64,000 bases of DNA from Pseudomonadota bacterium (GTDB taxonomy: Bacteria; Pseudomonadota; Alphaproteobacteria; Dongiales; Dongiaceae), in the NCBI GenBank assembly GCA_021792365.1, contig JAJYUT010000006.1, positions 299,955 through 363,954 on the forward strand. Reading direction: 5' to 3'. The position numbers were made by a program, and so were the translations under genes. Of the stretch, positions 49,432-58,763 are shown piece after piece; the stretch's first letter is position 1; each line of letters begins with the position of its first letter. Under the pieces are notes generated by a model. It saw only the letters and a list, made by a program, of their open reading frames with translations. It ran no database searches and had not been told where the DNA came from.

Positions 49432-50951
49432 GCGCGCCCGGCTCCTGGTTATGGCTTGCGCGGCACGAAGGGCGCTTGGCGCTGCGCGACCTGCGCCACC
49501 TGATGACGGGCGGGGGGCGGTGGCGCGTACGGAATGTCGCTATCACCTTCGTGCTTCTCGCCATCGGCCTGCATCTGATCGCCTTCGGCGTCGTCGCGCG
49601 CCACGCCGATATGACGCTGGCGGTCGGCACGCGCGGCTTCACCTCCATCACCGGCAGCTTGTTGCTGACCTTCTTCCTGCTGCTCTCGCAAGCGCTGGAG
49701 CACGTCACGCGCCTGTTCTACGGGCGAGGCGATCTCGACCTGTTCCGGTCCTCGCCCGCGCCGCTTCGCCGCCTGTTCGTCATCCGCGTGCTGGCGATCG
49801 CCGTTTCCAGCGTCATGATGTCGTTCGTCGTCGCCCTTCCGGCTGTCAACGTCGTTGCCGCGCTCGGCGGTCTGCGCTGGTTCAGCGCGCTCGCCGTCGC
49901 CATTGCTGCCGCGGTCGCGACCGCCGGGATCGCGCTCAGCCTCGCCGCGCTCCTGTTCGATACGCTCGGGCCCAGGCGGACGCGCTTCGCCGCGCAGGTC
50001 GCCTCGGCCATCGTCGGATCGGCCTTCATCATCGGCGTGCAGGCGGTCGCGATCCTGTCGATCGGCACCTTGTCGCCGCGGGATTTCTTCGATTCCGATC
50101 TCGTGCTGAACCACATGCCCGGCCCGGAGAGCCCGCTCTGGATCCCGGCGCGCGCGGTCCTGGGGAGCGCGCCGGACCTCGCCCTCACGATCCTGGGCGC
50201 GGCGGTCATCCTGGTGGTGCCGATGGTGCTCCTGTCGGGCCGCCTCGGCGGCTACGCCATCGCGACCGCCAGCGTCAGCCATGGCGGGAGCCGCCCCGCC
50301 TGGGGCGCCCGCCTGTTCCGGACAGCCTCGCCGCGGCAATTGCTCCAGCGCAAGGAGTGGATGCTGCTGTTGCGCGATCCCTGGCTTGCGTCGCAGACCC
50401 TGATGCAACTGCTCTACCTCATTCCCGCGGGCCTTCTGCTGTGGCGGTTCTATGGCGACGCCCGCGGCGCCCTGGTCGTCCTCGCGCCGGTGCTGACGAT
50501 GGCGGCGGGCCAACTGGCCGGCGGCCTCGCCTGGCTTGCGGTCTCCGGCGAAGACGCGCCGGACCTCATCGCAACGTCGCCGATTTCTCCGCTGTACAAC
50601 CTGTCGGCCAAGGTCGAGGCGGTGCTGATCGCGGTATTCGCGATCTTCGCGCCTTTCCTGATCGGCATCGTCACGCATTCATGGACTGCGGCGCTTGTCA
50701 TCGCCGGTGCCATTCTCCTTGCGGCGGGCTCGTCCACGCTGATCCAGATCTGGTTCCGCAGCCAGGCGCGGCGCCGCTATTTCCGGCGACGGCAGACCTC
50801 GTCGCGCATCGCGACCTTCGCGGAGGCCTTCTCATCGGTCGCCTGGGCCTCCGCCGCCGCGCTGGCTGCGAACGAGTCCTGGTATGCCATCGCGCCCGCG
50901 ATCGTCGCCATGCTCGTGCTCGCCGGCACCTGGAGCATCCGGCCGCGCTGA
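49428..50951 (+). CDS. ABC-2-like multispan permease
   Basis: This 507-residue inner-membrane protein has about 12 hydrophobic segments in two groups of six, separated by a cytosolic loop (about 275-310, with RTASPRQLLQRKEWMLLLRD, the typical conserved helix of putative ABC-2 exporter subunits). Such large permeases pair with a single ATPase as here. The GTG at 49428 overlaps the ATPase stop. Substrate unknown. Confidence 0.88.
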   Translation: MSAPGSWLWLARHEGRLALRDLRHLMTGGGRWRVRNVAITFVLLAIGLHLIAFGVVARHADMTLAVGTRGFTSITGSLLLTFFLLLSQALEHVTRLFYGRGDLDLFRSSPAPLRRLFVIRVLAIAVSSVMMSFVVALPAVNVVAALGGLRWFSALAVAIAAAVATAGIALSLAALLFDTLGPRRTRFAAQVASAIVGSAFIIGVQAVAILSIGTLSPRDFFDSDLVLNHMPGPESPLWIPARAVLGSAPDLALTILGAAVILVVPMVLLSGRLGGYAIATASVSHGGSRPAWGARLFRTASPRQLLQRKEWMLLLRDPWLASQTLMQLLYLIPAGLLLWRFYGDARGALVVLAPVLTMAAGQLAGGLAWLAVSGEDAPDLIATSPISPLYNLSAKVEAVLIAVFAIFAPFLIGIVTHSWTAALVIAGAILLAAGSSTLIQIWFRSQARRRYFRRRQTSSRIATFAEAFSSVAWASAAALAANESWYAIAPAIVAMLVLAGTWSIRPR

Positions 50952-50955
50952 CGCG

Positions 50956-51846
50956 CTATCTCCTCACGTTGACCAGTACCACGCCGCCGAGGGCCATGGC
51001 GCCGCCCACCAGGCTGAGGGCGGACGGCGCCTCGCCCAGCCACACGAAACCCATCACGGTCGCCACCGGCGGCACGCAATACATGAAGTTCGACGCGCGG
51101 CTGGCAGGCAGGCGCGCCAGCACGATGGTCCAGCTCGCATAGGCGACGAGGCTGGGCACGATGCCGAGATAGATCGCCGCGATCAGTCCCTGGGTCGATG
51201 CGCCCTGAGCCTGCTCCATCGCGGCCGGCAGGAAGGGCGCCAGCAGCAGCGATCCGATCACCATGTTCCAGGCCGAGACGGTCAGAGGCTTGTGGCGTGC
51301 GAACAGCGGCTTCTGCACGACCGTGGTGATGGAGTTGCACAGTGCCGAGCCCAGAATGAGCAGCGCGCCCGCATCGACCCGCAGTTCATCGCCTTCGCCG
51401 AGCGCGATCAGGCCGATGCCCGCAAACGACACCGCCGTCCCAAGCCACGCGCGACCGCTGAACCGCTCGCCCAGGAACATCATGGCGAGCGCGGCGGTGA
51501 TGATCGGGTTGACGTTGATGATGAAACTGGCGGGGCCGGACGAAACCGTCTGCTCGCCGATATTCAGCAGCGTCGTATAGAGCGCCACAAAGAACAGGCC
51601 GCCGACGAAAAAGCGCCAGGCCTCCGGCCAGCGCGGCAAGGCCGGTCGGGTCACCAGCAGGAAGGCGGCCGCAGGCAGTGCGGCGATGGCGAAGCGCGCC
51701 GCGCCAAGCTCGAGCGGCCCGAAGGACGTCAGACCGGCCCGGATGGCGGGAAAGGCGGAAGCCCAGGCAAAGATCGTCACCACGACCGCCGCGCCTGTGG
51801 CGGCATCCAAATGGCCGGTAGCTGACCGGCCCGCAATGGCGCTCAT
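50956..51846 (-). CDS. DMT-family (EamA) transporter
   Basis: The 296-residue inner-membrane protein has ten helices in two EamA repeats; typical stretches are ASAFPAIRAGLTSFGPLELG, FIINVNPIITAALAMMFLGE and LGIVPSLVAYASWTIVLARL with a final VGGAMALGGVVLVN. Many such proteins export amino acids or metabolites; substrate unknown. ATG 51846 precedes the first helix. It is divergent from a LysR regulator 83 bp away, which probably controls it. The stop lies 5 bp from the convergent ABC permease stop. Confidence 0.93.
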   Translation of the reverse strand: MSAIAGRSATGHLDAATGAAVVVTIFAWASAFPAIRAGLTSFGPLELGAARFAIAALPAAAFLLVTRPALPRWPEAWRFFVGGLFFVALYTTLLNIGEQTVSSGPASFIINVNPIITAALAMMFLGERFSGRAWLGTAVSFAGIGLIALGEGDELRVDAGALLILGSALCNSITTVVQKPLFARHKPLTVSAWNMVIGSLLLAPFLPAAMEQAQGASTQGLIAAIYLGIVPSLVAYASWTIVLARLPASRASNFMYCVPPVATVMGFVWLGEAPSALSLVGGAMALGGVVLVNVRR

Positions 51847-51909
51847 GAAACACCCCTGGATTCGACAGCAATGCTGGGACATAGGGATACCGAGAGCCTG
51901 TTGACAAAC

Positions 51910-51923
51910 GACCAATTAAGGTC
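51910..51923. promoter_or_regulatory. candidate LysR operator between the EamA and LysR genes
   Basis: GACC-AATTAA-GGTC is a 4-bp inverted repeat around an A/T centre in the 83-bp spacer, just after TTGACA (51901-51906), a consensus -35 hexamer facing the LysR gene. LysR proteins usually bind such dyads and repress their own gene. Confidence 0.4.
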
Positions 51924-51929
51924 TGAGCT

Positions 51930-52865
51930 GTGCGTATGGCTCACAGCTTGGAGACCCTGCCGCCCCTGGATACCCTGCGCGCCTTCGAGGCTGCCGCCCG
52001 GGCCGGCAGCTTTTCGGCAGCAGCAGCGAACCTGAACCTGACCCATGGGGCGGTCAGCCGGCGGATCGCCCGGCTGGAGAACTGGCTTGGCCTGCGGGTG
52101 TTCGACCGGCGCGCGCGCGGGATTGCCCTGACGCCGGAGGGCCAGCGCCTGTTCCAGCGCACCCAGGAGGCCTTTGCCTTGATCGCAGACACCTCCGACC
52201 GCTGGAGCGAGCCGCGCGGGCCCGCCGTGGTACGGCTCAACTCCATGCCGTCGGTCTGCAGCCTATGGCTGATGCCCCGGGTGGCCCGGTTCGAATCGGG
52301 CAATCCACCCCTGCGGGTCATCCTGCTGGTGGACCAGCGGACAGTCGATCTGGCGGATCAGGGCGTGGACCTTGCCGTCCGGTGCGGCCGCGGCGCCCTG
52401 CCTGGCCGCGTGTCCGTGAAGCTGTTCGAGGAATGGTGCTATCCCGTCGCGGCACCGGATCTGGCCCGGAGCATCGGGCAGGGAAAGCCGGAACGCCTGC
52501 TCTCCTTGCCCCTGATCCACGATTCCGATGCGTCCGGCTGGCGCGCCTGGTTCGCGGCGCATGGTCTTGACTATCGGCCGCGCCCGCAGGACCGGCGGTT
52601 CGAGGATTACAACCTGGTGCTGGACGCGGCGACCTGCGGCCTCGGCATCGCGCTGGCCCGCCCGCCCTTGGCGGAGGCCCTGGTCCGATCGGGCCGGCTG
52701 GTTGCCGTCGACGAGCGGACCGTGCTCAATCCCGTCTCCTATTGGCTGGACCGGCCGAGCGGCGCGCTGCGCCCGGCCGCCGCCGCCCTCGCCCAGCGCG
52801 TCGCGGCCGAGGCGGGAATGAGCGCGGATGCCTTGGCGGCCTTCCTCAAATCCGACCGCAAGTGA
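51930..52865 (+). CDS. LysR family transcriptional regulator (GcvA-like)
   Basis: The 311-residue protein has an N-terminal winged helix-turn-helix (about 13-72: LPPLDTLRAFEAAARAGSFS, AAANLNLTHGAVSRRIARLE, LFDRRARGIALTPEG-like VFDRRARGIALTPEGQRL) and a C-terminal substrate-binding domain starting near residue 95. The LPPLDTLRAFEAAAR start is typical of the GcvA/amino-acid subgroup. GTG 51930 or ATG 51936 may be the start. It is divergent from an EamA transporter that it probably regulates. Confidence 0.93.
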   Translation: MRMAHSLETLPPLDTLRAFEAAARAGSFSAAAANLNLTHGAVSRRIARLENWLGLRVFDRRARGIALTPEGQRLFQRTQEAFALIADTSDRWSEPRGPAVVRLNSMPSVCSLWLMPRVARFESGNPPLRVILLVDQRTVDLADQGVDLAVRCGRGALPGRVSVKLFEEWCYPVAAPDLARSIGQGKPERLLSLPLIHDSDASGWRAWFAAHGLDYRPRPQDRRFEDYNLVLDAATCGLGIALARPPLAEALVRSGRLVAVDERTVLNPVSYWLDRPSGALRPAAAALAQRVAAEAGMSADALAAFLKSDRK

Positions 52866-52933
52866 AAAGCCCTTGATCGGGGCCCGCTTCGCCGCCAAGA
52901 AGACCCGCCGAGGGGCCCATCGCCAGGAAGATC

Positions 52934-54055
52934 ATGAAACTCGATACCGTGAAAGACGCCATCGCCGCCATGCGCCAGGGAGAACTGGTGATCGTGGTCG
53001 ACGACACCGATCGTGAGAACGAGGGGGACCTCATCATGGCCGCCGGCGCCGCGACGCCGGAAAGGATGGCGTTCATGATCCGGCACACCAGCGGCATCAT
53101 ATGCGTGCCCATGACAGCCGAGCGCGCGCAGCGGCTCCATCTCGATCCCATGGTCGCCAACAACCTCGACCCGATGCGCACCGCCTTCACGGTTAGCGTC
53201 GATTATCGCGTCGGCATGACGACCGGCATCTCCGCGGAGGAGCGCACCAACACCGCTCGCGCGCTTGCCAACGACAATTGCGGCGCCGGCGACTTCCTCC
53301 GCCCAGGCCATGTCTTTCCGCTGATCGCGCGCGCCGGCGGCGTCCTGACGCGCTCCGGCCATACGGAGGCGGCCACGGACCTAGCGCGCCTCGCCGGCTT
53401 CGAGCCGGTCGGCGTGCTGGCGGAAGTCGTCAATGACGACGGCACGGTCAAAAGGCTGCCGGAGTTGCTCACTTTCGCGGCGGAGCACAAGCTCAAGCTC
53501 GTCACGATCGAGGATCTCATCCAGTACCGGATGCAGACGGAGCAGCTCCTGGAGCGCATCGGCCCGCGCGAGCTTGCGGTCGACGGCATGAAGGCGGCCA
53601 CCTACGCTTTCCAGTCGCCGTTCGAGAGCCTGCAGCACGTGGTGGCGGTGTTCGGCGACCTGGAAGAGGGCGTCGACGTGCCTTGCCGCATTCACCGCGA
53701 GCAGCCGGTGATCGACATGTTGCGGCGCGCCGGCCAGCAGGGAACGTGGTTTGAGAACGCCGTCAGCCGTTTCAAGCACGAGGGCCGCGGGATCCTGATC
53801 GTGATCCGAAACCCGGTCGCCGACGAGCTGTTGCGACCGGCGAGCGAGGTGGTGCCCGGCAATCCCGCTGCCGGCGAGAAGCACGACAGCGCCCGCACGC
53901 GCATGCAGCGCTGGCGCGACATCGGCATCGGCGCCCAGATCCTGAAGAGCCTGGGCGTGAAATCCATTGCGCTGCTGGCGCCTCAGGAGCAGCGTTATAT
54001 CGGGCTGGCGGGTTTCGGGATCGAGATCAGCCGCACCATCCTGGTGGACGATTGA
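52934..54055 (+). CDS. ribB: 3,4-dihydroxy-2-butanone-4-phosphate synthase with degenerate GTP-cyclohydrolase II domain (RibBX type)
   Basis: The N-terminal 200 residues are an intact DHBP synthase of riboflavin synthesis: DDTDRENEGD (23-32), TTGIS (96-100), RPGHVFPL (123-130) and RSGHTEA (140-146) hold the metal and ribulose 5-phosphate. The C-terminal part (205-373) is homologous to RibA (IGIGAQILKSLGV, GLAGFGIEISRTI) but lacks the three zinc cysteines; the usual R-x-H-S-E-C site reads CRIHREQP and the C-D-C site is absent. It therefore cannot be a normal GTP cyclohydrolase II and matches the RibBX variants described in Proteobacteria. No FMN riboswitch is visible in the 68-bp leader. Confidence 0.93.
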   Translation: MKLDTVKDAIAAMRQGELVIVVDDTDRENEGDLIMAAGAATPERMAFMIRHTSGIICVPMTAERAQRLHLDPMVANNLDPMRTAFTVSVDYRVGMTTGISAEERTNTARALANDNCGAGDFLRPGHVFPLIARAGGVLTRSGHTEAATDLARLAGFEPVGVLAEVVNDDGTVKRLPELLTFAAEHKLKLVTIEDLIQYRMQTEQLLERIGPRELAVDGMKAATYAFQSPFESLQHVVAVFGDLEEGVDVPCRIHREQPVIDMLRRAGQQGTWFENAVSRFKHEGRGILIVIRNPVADELLRPASEVVPGNPAAGEKHDSARTRMQRWRDIGIGAQILKSLGVKSIALLAPQEQRYIGLAGFGIEISRTILVDD

Positions 54056-54070
54056 GCACGAGCGACGGTC

Positions 54071-55321
54071 ATGAGCATCGATGTCAGCAGGCTGCCAGAG
54101 TTGATCCGCGAGAAGAAGCGAGAGACGCGTGCGCGGATCGGCGATGTCGAGAAGGTCCTGGCAGAGGTCGAGGCTGACCTTCGCGCGGATGTCGACGAGA
54201 TCGCCGCGCTGCGCGCACGCGGCGAGGCCGTCATTCCGGAGATCGACTTCGCGGCGGTGCGCGCGGGCCAGGTCTCCGATGCTGCCAAGGCCGCCATCCG
54301 GCGGCGCGGCACGGCGGTCATCCGCAACGTCTTTCCGCGATCCCAGGCGGAATCCTGGAACGAGGAAATCGGGGAATATCTGGCACGCAACGAGTACGTG
54401 AAGAAGGCAGCCACGCGCGACGCGGGCGATCGCTACTTCACCTCGCTCAAATCCAGCCGTCCGCAGATCTTCGGCATCTACTGGTCGATGCCGCAGATGC
54501 AGGCGCGCCAGGCGGCTTCCATGGCGGAGGCGCGCGCCTTCCTCAACCGCCTGTGGCGCTTCGAGAGCGGCGGGAGGACGCACTTCGATCCCGACCGGGA
54601 ATGCACCTATGCCGACCGTCTGCGCCGGCGGGAGCCGGGCGACGCCAGCCTCGGCCTTTCGCCGCACATGGACGCGGGCTCCGTGGAACGCTGGCTGGAC
54701 CCCGCCTACTCCGAGGTCTACCGCGAGGTCTTCGGCGGCAATTGGCGCGCCTACGATCCGTTCGACGGCGCATTCAGGGCCGAGACGCAGGAAATCCCTT
54801 CACCCGCCGTGTGCAGCGCCTTCCGCACCTTCCAGGGCTGGACCGCCCTGACCCGCCAGGGCCCCGGCGACGGCACGCTGCAATTGCTGCCGATTGCGCG
54901 TGGCATCGTCTATCTGCTGCTGCGCCCGATGGCCAGGGACGTGCCGGAAGACGATCTCTGCGGCGCAAAGCCGGGCCGGGCCTTGTCCCTTGTGGAACAG
55001 TGGCATGCGCTGCTGAAGCCGGCAATCACGCCGATCCCGGTGGTCGAGCCGGGCGATACCGTCTGGTGGCACAGCGACATCATCCACGCGGTCGAGGACC
55101 AGCACACAGGCAAGGGCTACAGCAACGTCATCTATATCGGCGCGGCGCCCTATTGCGCCAAGAACGCCGCCTATCTCGACCGCCAGAAGGCCGCCTTCCT
55201 CTCCGGGGAAAGCGCACCCGATTTCTCGGTGGAGAACTTCGAGGTGGATTTCGAGGGGCGCGCCACGGTCGCGGACCTGAGCGATCTCGGCAAGAAGCAG
55301 ATGGGCCTCGCTGCCTGGTAG
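54071..55321 (+). CDS. DUF1479 family protein (YbiU-like, putative Fe(II)/2OG oxygenase fold)
   Basis: This 416-residue cytosolic protein is of the YbiU/DUF1479 type. Residues LGLSPHMDAGSVERWL (about 194-209) contain an H-x-D pair and WWHSDIIHAVEDQH (about 332-345) a distal histidine, the facial-triad layout of Fe(II)/2-oxoglutarate oxygenases; RRRGTAVIRNVFPRSQA near residue 76 is also characteristic. The first 55 residues are a charged helix. The substrate is unknown in all members I know of. It begins 15 bp after ribB, so the two may share a transcript. Confidence 0.88.
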   Translation: MSIDVSRLPELIREKKRETRARIGDVEKVLAEVEADLRADVDEIAALRARGEAVIPEIDFAAVRAGQVSDAAKAAIRRRGTAVIRNVFPRSQAESWNEEIGEYLARNEYVKKAATRDAGDRYFTSLKSSRPQIFGIYWSMPQMQARQAASMAEARAFLNRLWRFESGGRTHFDPDRECTYADRLRRREPGDASLGLSPHMDAGSVERWLDPAYSEVYREVFGGNWRAYDPFDGAFRAETQEIPSPAVCSAFRTFQGWTALTRQGPGDGTLQLLPIARGIVYLLLRPMARDVPEDDLCGAKPGRALSLVEQWHALLKPAITPIPVVEPGDTVWWHSDIIHAVEDQHTGKGYSNVIYIGAAPYCAKNAAYLDRQKAAFLSGESAPDFSVENFEVDFEGRATVADLSDLGKKQMGLAAW

Positions 55322-55428
55322 CCCGACGCGACTTCGCCGGATCTCCTTCAATAGTCGCTCTTCGCAACCGACTTCCGGCGTGTTAGGCACATCGCATACT
55401 TCCGAAAGCCCGGTCCCTCGCTCTCCCC

Positions 55429-56334
55429 ATGTCCGCCACCCACGCGCCGATCAGGGGCATCGCCCTGGGCTTCCTCGCCTACTTCCTGTTCTCGTGCAGT
55501 GATGCCAATGTGAAGGCGCTCAGCGGGCAGTTGCCGGTATTCGAGATCGGGTTCTTCTCGACGCTGTTCGCCGGCCTCGTGCTCCTGTTCCTGAAGCCGC
55601 GCGATGAACGCTGGCGCGACGCCTTTCGGGTGCGGCGCCCCGGTCTGGTGGCGTTGCGCGGCCTGGCCGGCGCCGCCTCAGGCATCCTCGGCATCTACGC
55701 CTTCACCACCCTGCCCTTCGCCGAGGCCTATGCGCTCATCTTCCTGTCGCCCTCCATCGCCACCATCCTGTCGATCTTCATCCTGGGCGAGCAGGTCGGC
55801 TGGCGGCGATGGCTCGCCGTTGCGCTCGGCTTCGCCGGCGTGCTCGCGATCGTGCGCCCGGGTTTCGAGACGCTGGCACTCGGCCATCTCGCGGCCTTTG
55901 CCGTGTCTTTCTGCGCGGCCGGAACCGTCATCATCCTGCGCACCCTCGGCCAAGCCGAGCGGCGCGTCAGCCTGCTGGCCGCCGTCATCCTGACGTCTCT
56001 GGTGATGAACGGGGTCCTGATGCTGAAGGGTTTCCGTTGGCCGGTGCTCGATCATCTGCCGTATCTCGCCGGCGCGGGCATCTTCGCCGGAGGCGCGCAA
56101 CTCTGCCTCATCCTGGCCACCCGCGCGGCGCCCGCCAATCAAGTGGCGCCCACTCAGTACAGCCAGATGGTCTGGGCGATCGTGATCGGCGGGCTGTTCT
56201 TTGCCGAGTTTCCGGACCTGCCCGCCATTCTCGGCATCTGCCTCGTCGGCGTGTCCGGCCTCTTCACCTTCCTGCGGGAGGAGACCAGGGGCCGCTGGTG
56301 GTCGCGCACGATCCTGCAGCGCGACCGCGTCTAG
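55429..56334 (+). CDS. DMT-family (EamA) transporter
   Basis: The 301-residue inner-membrane protein has ten helices in two EamA repeats: LGFLAYFLFSCSDANVKALS at the start, GIYAFTTLPFAEAYALIFLS, PSIATILSIFILGEQVGWRR and APTQYSQMVWAIVIGGLFFA. It is the third DMT transporter in the window; the subgroup resembles S-adenosylmethionine/riboflavin-like exporters, but no substrate can be assigned. Its TAG lies one base from the convergent AsmA-family stop. Confidence 0.93.
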   Translation: MSATHAPIRGIALGFLAYFLFSCSDANVKALSGQLPVFEIGFFSTLFAGLVLLFLKPRDERWRDAFRVRRPGLVALRGLAGAASGILGIYAFTTLPFAEAYALIFLSPSIATILSIFILGEQVGWRRWLAVALGFAGVLAIVRPGFETLALGHLAAFAVSFCAAGTVIILRTLGQAERRVSLLAAVILTSLVMNGVLMLKGFRWPVLDHLPYLAGAGIFAGGAQLCLILATRAAPANQVAPTQYSQMVWAIVIGGLFFAEFPDLPAILGICLVGVSGLFTFLREETRGRWWSRTILQRDRV

Positions 56335-56335
56335 C

Positions 56336-58264
56336 CTAGAGCTTGCCCTGCAGCAGCAGATCGCAGGAAATGTTCTCCGCGTCGCCCGCCTCGATGAGCG
56401 GGATCGGCACACCCTCGCCGATTGAGATGGCGGGCTGACGGATCTTCCCTTCTACATGCACCGGCGCATCGACGTCGAGGATGCTGAAATCCTTCGCATC
56501 GGCGAAGATGTCCATGACCAGCGTCTGCTGGCGCAAGCTGCTTTGCCCGCGGAAATAGAGGACCGAGTCCGTCGTATCCATGATGAACCGGTCGAACTTG
56601 GCCACGCCCTCGGCCAGATCAATGCTGCCGGCCGCGCAGCGGATCGGCACACGGGCATCCTCGCCGATATAGAGTACTAGCGCCTCGACGAGGTCGAGGC
56701 CCGCCGCTTCGACCAGCAGCCCGCTGATCGCGCCGCCGTCCATGGTCAGGAACGCCTTGCCGTTCGAGGTTCCCATCACTTCCGCGAGAGACCGCCCTTG
56801 GCCGGAAATATCTATGTCGGCCCCGATTTTCCCCCCTGTCGTATCGAAATAGCGCGTACCTTTGAAGAACGCCTTGAAGTCCACGTTGCGCATCTTGAGG
56901 TCTGCCGCGGCGACGGAGGGATCTTGAGTCGAATCCAATGACAGGGCGCCTTCCAGGCTGCCGCCGGCAATGGCGATCGTGAACGGCTCCACGACGGCCT
57001 TCCCGCCTTCGACCGTCACCGTGCCCGCCAGCGCCGTGATCGGCAGATAGTCCTCGGCGCGCACTTTCCTGGCATCGAGCTTCACCACCATGTCCATGGT
57101 CTGCAGCACATCGGCGTTCAGCGGCACGTGGGGAAACAGCTCCCCCTCTTGCCTCAGTTGCGCAGCCAGCTCCCTCTGCTCCGCAGACGCCGTTTCTTCG
57201 GTGTCCGGCGGCGCACCTACCAGCGGCGCCAGATCGTCGAAATCGAGATTGTCGGAAACCAGGTCCGCGGTCAGTCGCGGCTTCTCTCCGCCATAATCGA
57301 TCGTGATGTCGCCGGCCAGGTCGCTGTCGCCGACCCGTCCCTGCACTCCGGTGAACTGCCACTTGTCTCCTTCCCGCAGCAGATGGCCTGAGACCTCGTA
57401 GGGCGGCGTCCGCGGAGCCGGCACGCCCAGCAACGGGAAGACCTCCGCAAGGTTCGGCCCCTTCAAGGTCAGGTCCAGGTCGGCGGCTTCAAGCTTGAAC
57501 GGATCCTGCGCGGTGCCATCGACCGTCACCTCGGTCTCGCCGTACTGTGCGGCAAGATTGATCGGATACGGTTTGCCTTCTTCCCGCAAGGCAAGGACGG
57601 ACCCGCCCTCGAAGCGCACTGTCAGCGGCTTGCCCTGCAGCCGCCCATTCGCCTCAAGCCGGATGTTCCCGGTCTTCTCAGCTTCCCCGATGGCGGTCGC
57701 GAGTTTGCCTTCAAGCTGCAGGTCCTTGACGTCGTCTTGGTATTTGAAACGCCCATCCTGGACCACCAGTTCTCCGATCACCGGAGCTTCCGTGCGCTCC
57801 TCCGGCGCGGCGACCTCGCTTGCGGCCGCAGCGGTGGGGTTCTTGGAGAAACTCCAGTTTGCCACCCCCTTTTCGTCGATCGCGAGAGCCAGATCGGGTT
57901 TGGTCAGCTTGACTTCCGGCAGCACCACCTCACCGCGCAGCAGCGGCGGCAGGCGAAGCCGGAACTGGATTTCCTGTGCCTGGAGCATGGGCGGCGCGTC
58001 CTTCGCCGCTCCGCCGAGGAGCACGTCGCGTAATCGCACGCGCGGCGCCCAGGACCAGTCGACCTGCAGGTCGCCGATCTTGATTTCGCGGCCGAGAGCC
58101 ACACCGGCGCGTTGTTCCATCTGGCCGCGGAAACCGCTTGATCCGATATAGATCGCAAGCCCCGCCACGATGGCAACGATGAGGAGCACCAATGAACCCG
58201 CCGTGATCGCCGCAATGCGTGCGATCCGCCGCCCGGGAGATATCTTTGTCCGGTCCCGCGTCAC
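56336..58264 (-). CDS. AsmA family protein
   Basis: The 642-residue protein has one N-terminal membrane helix (about 13-42) and a long periplasmic body of the AsmA type: GFRGQMEQRAGVALGREIKI followed by LQVDWSWAPRVRLRDVLLG, and the C-terminal AsmA_2 region TGGKIGADIDISGQGRSLAE and MDGGAISGLLVEAAGLDLVE with CAAGSIDLAEGVAKF. AsmA-like proteins are beta-groove bridges that carry phospholipids to the outer membrane. The precise member (AsmA, YhdP, TamB group) cannot be fixed. It is 43 bp downstream of the small secreted protein gene. Confidence 0.92.
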   Translation of the reverse strand: MTRDRTKISPGRRIARIAAITAGSLVLLIVAIVAGLAIYIGSSGFRGQMEQRAGVALGREIKIGDLQVDWSWAPRVRLRDVLLGGAAKDAPPMLQAQEIQFRLRLPPLLRGEVVLPEVKLTKPDLALAIDEKGVANWSFSKNPTAAAASEVAAPEERTEAPVIGELVVQDGRFKYQDDVKDLQLEGKLATAIGEAEKTGNIRLEANGRLQGKPLTVRFEGGSVLALREEGKPYPINLAAQYGETEVTVDGTAQDPFKLEAADLDLTLKGPNLAEVFPLLGVPAPRTPPYEVSGHLLREGDKWQFTGVQGRVGDSDLAGDITIDYGGEKPRLTADLVSDNLDFDDLAPLVGAPPDTEETASAEQRELAAQLRQEGELFPHVPLNADVLQTMDMVVKLDARKVRAEDYLPITALAGTVTVEGGKAVVEPFTIAIAGGSLEGALSLDSTQDPSVAAADLKMRNVDFKAFFKGTRYFDTTGGKIGADIDISGQGRSLAEVMGTSNGKAFLTMDGGAISGLLVEAAGLDLVEALVLYIGEDARVPIRCAAGSIDLAEGVAKFDRFIMDTTDSVLYFRGQSSLRQQTLVMDIFADAKDFSILDVDAPVHVEGKIRQPAISIGEGVPIPLIEAGDAENISCDLLLQGKL

Positions 58265-58307
58265 GACTTCTCGAACTCAGCGCCAGGTTCCACGCTCTGC
58301 TTCATCC

Positions 58308-58625
58308 TTAGTTGCCGATGCCGCCGGCGCCGCCCTCCGTCCCAGAGCCGCTGCCCCGGCTCTCGCCGTCGGGCTGGTCTGGAACCGTGGGAGGGCTCAC
58401 CGTTCCGGGTGTCGCCGGCTCGGCACCTGTGACCGGCCGATCGTCGCTGGGGTTGCCGGTGGTCGGGCCGAGCTGGGATTCCTCGCAGGCAGCACGCTGG
58501 GAGCCCGCCGGAACGCTGCTGCAGTCATAGCCCGGCGGATAAAGCGGCTGCGGCGCGTCCTGCGCCATTGTCATAACCGGCGCAACCAGCATCAAGATCG
58601 GGGCGACCACATAGGCGCGTTCCAT
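58308..58625 (-). CDS. small secreted low-complexity protein
   Basis: The protein has 105 residues with a signal peptide (about 1-22, MERAYVVAPILMLVAPVMTM). The mature part contains YPPGYDCSSVPAGSQRAACE, with two Cys that could pair, and a Gly/Pro/Thr/Ser-rich tail ending GGAGGIGN. No family recognised. GAGGAGG precedes ATG 58625. It lies just upstream of the AsmA gene on the same strand. Confidence 0.65.
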   Translation of the reverse strand: MERAYVVAPILMLVAPVMTMAQDAPQPLYPPGYDCSSVPAGSQRAACEESQLGPTTGNPSDDRPVTGAEPATPGTVSPPTVPDQPDGESRGSGSGTEGGAGGIGN

Positions 58626-58763
58626 CCGGCGCCTCCTCGGGATTGGCCGTCTGTAGAACAATCCTTGTGCTGCGCCGTTGCGGGCGCCGCGTCTTTACAA
58701 GCCGGCAGGTCAGAAGGGAAACTGTGCCATCGCGCAGCTCTCGCCGGCTTGAAGGACACCGCC

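Noticed and set aside
52866..52933. FMN riboswitch before ribB
   Set aside because: The 68-bp leader is too short for an RFN element and lacks its conserved strands.
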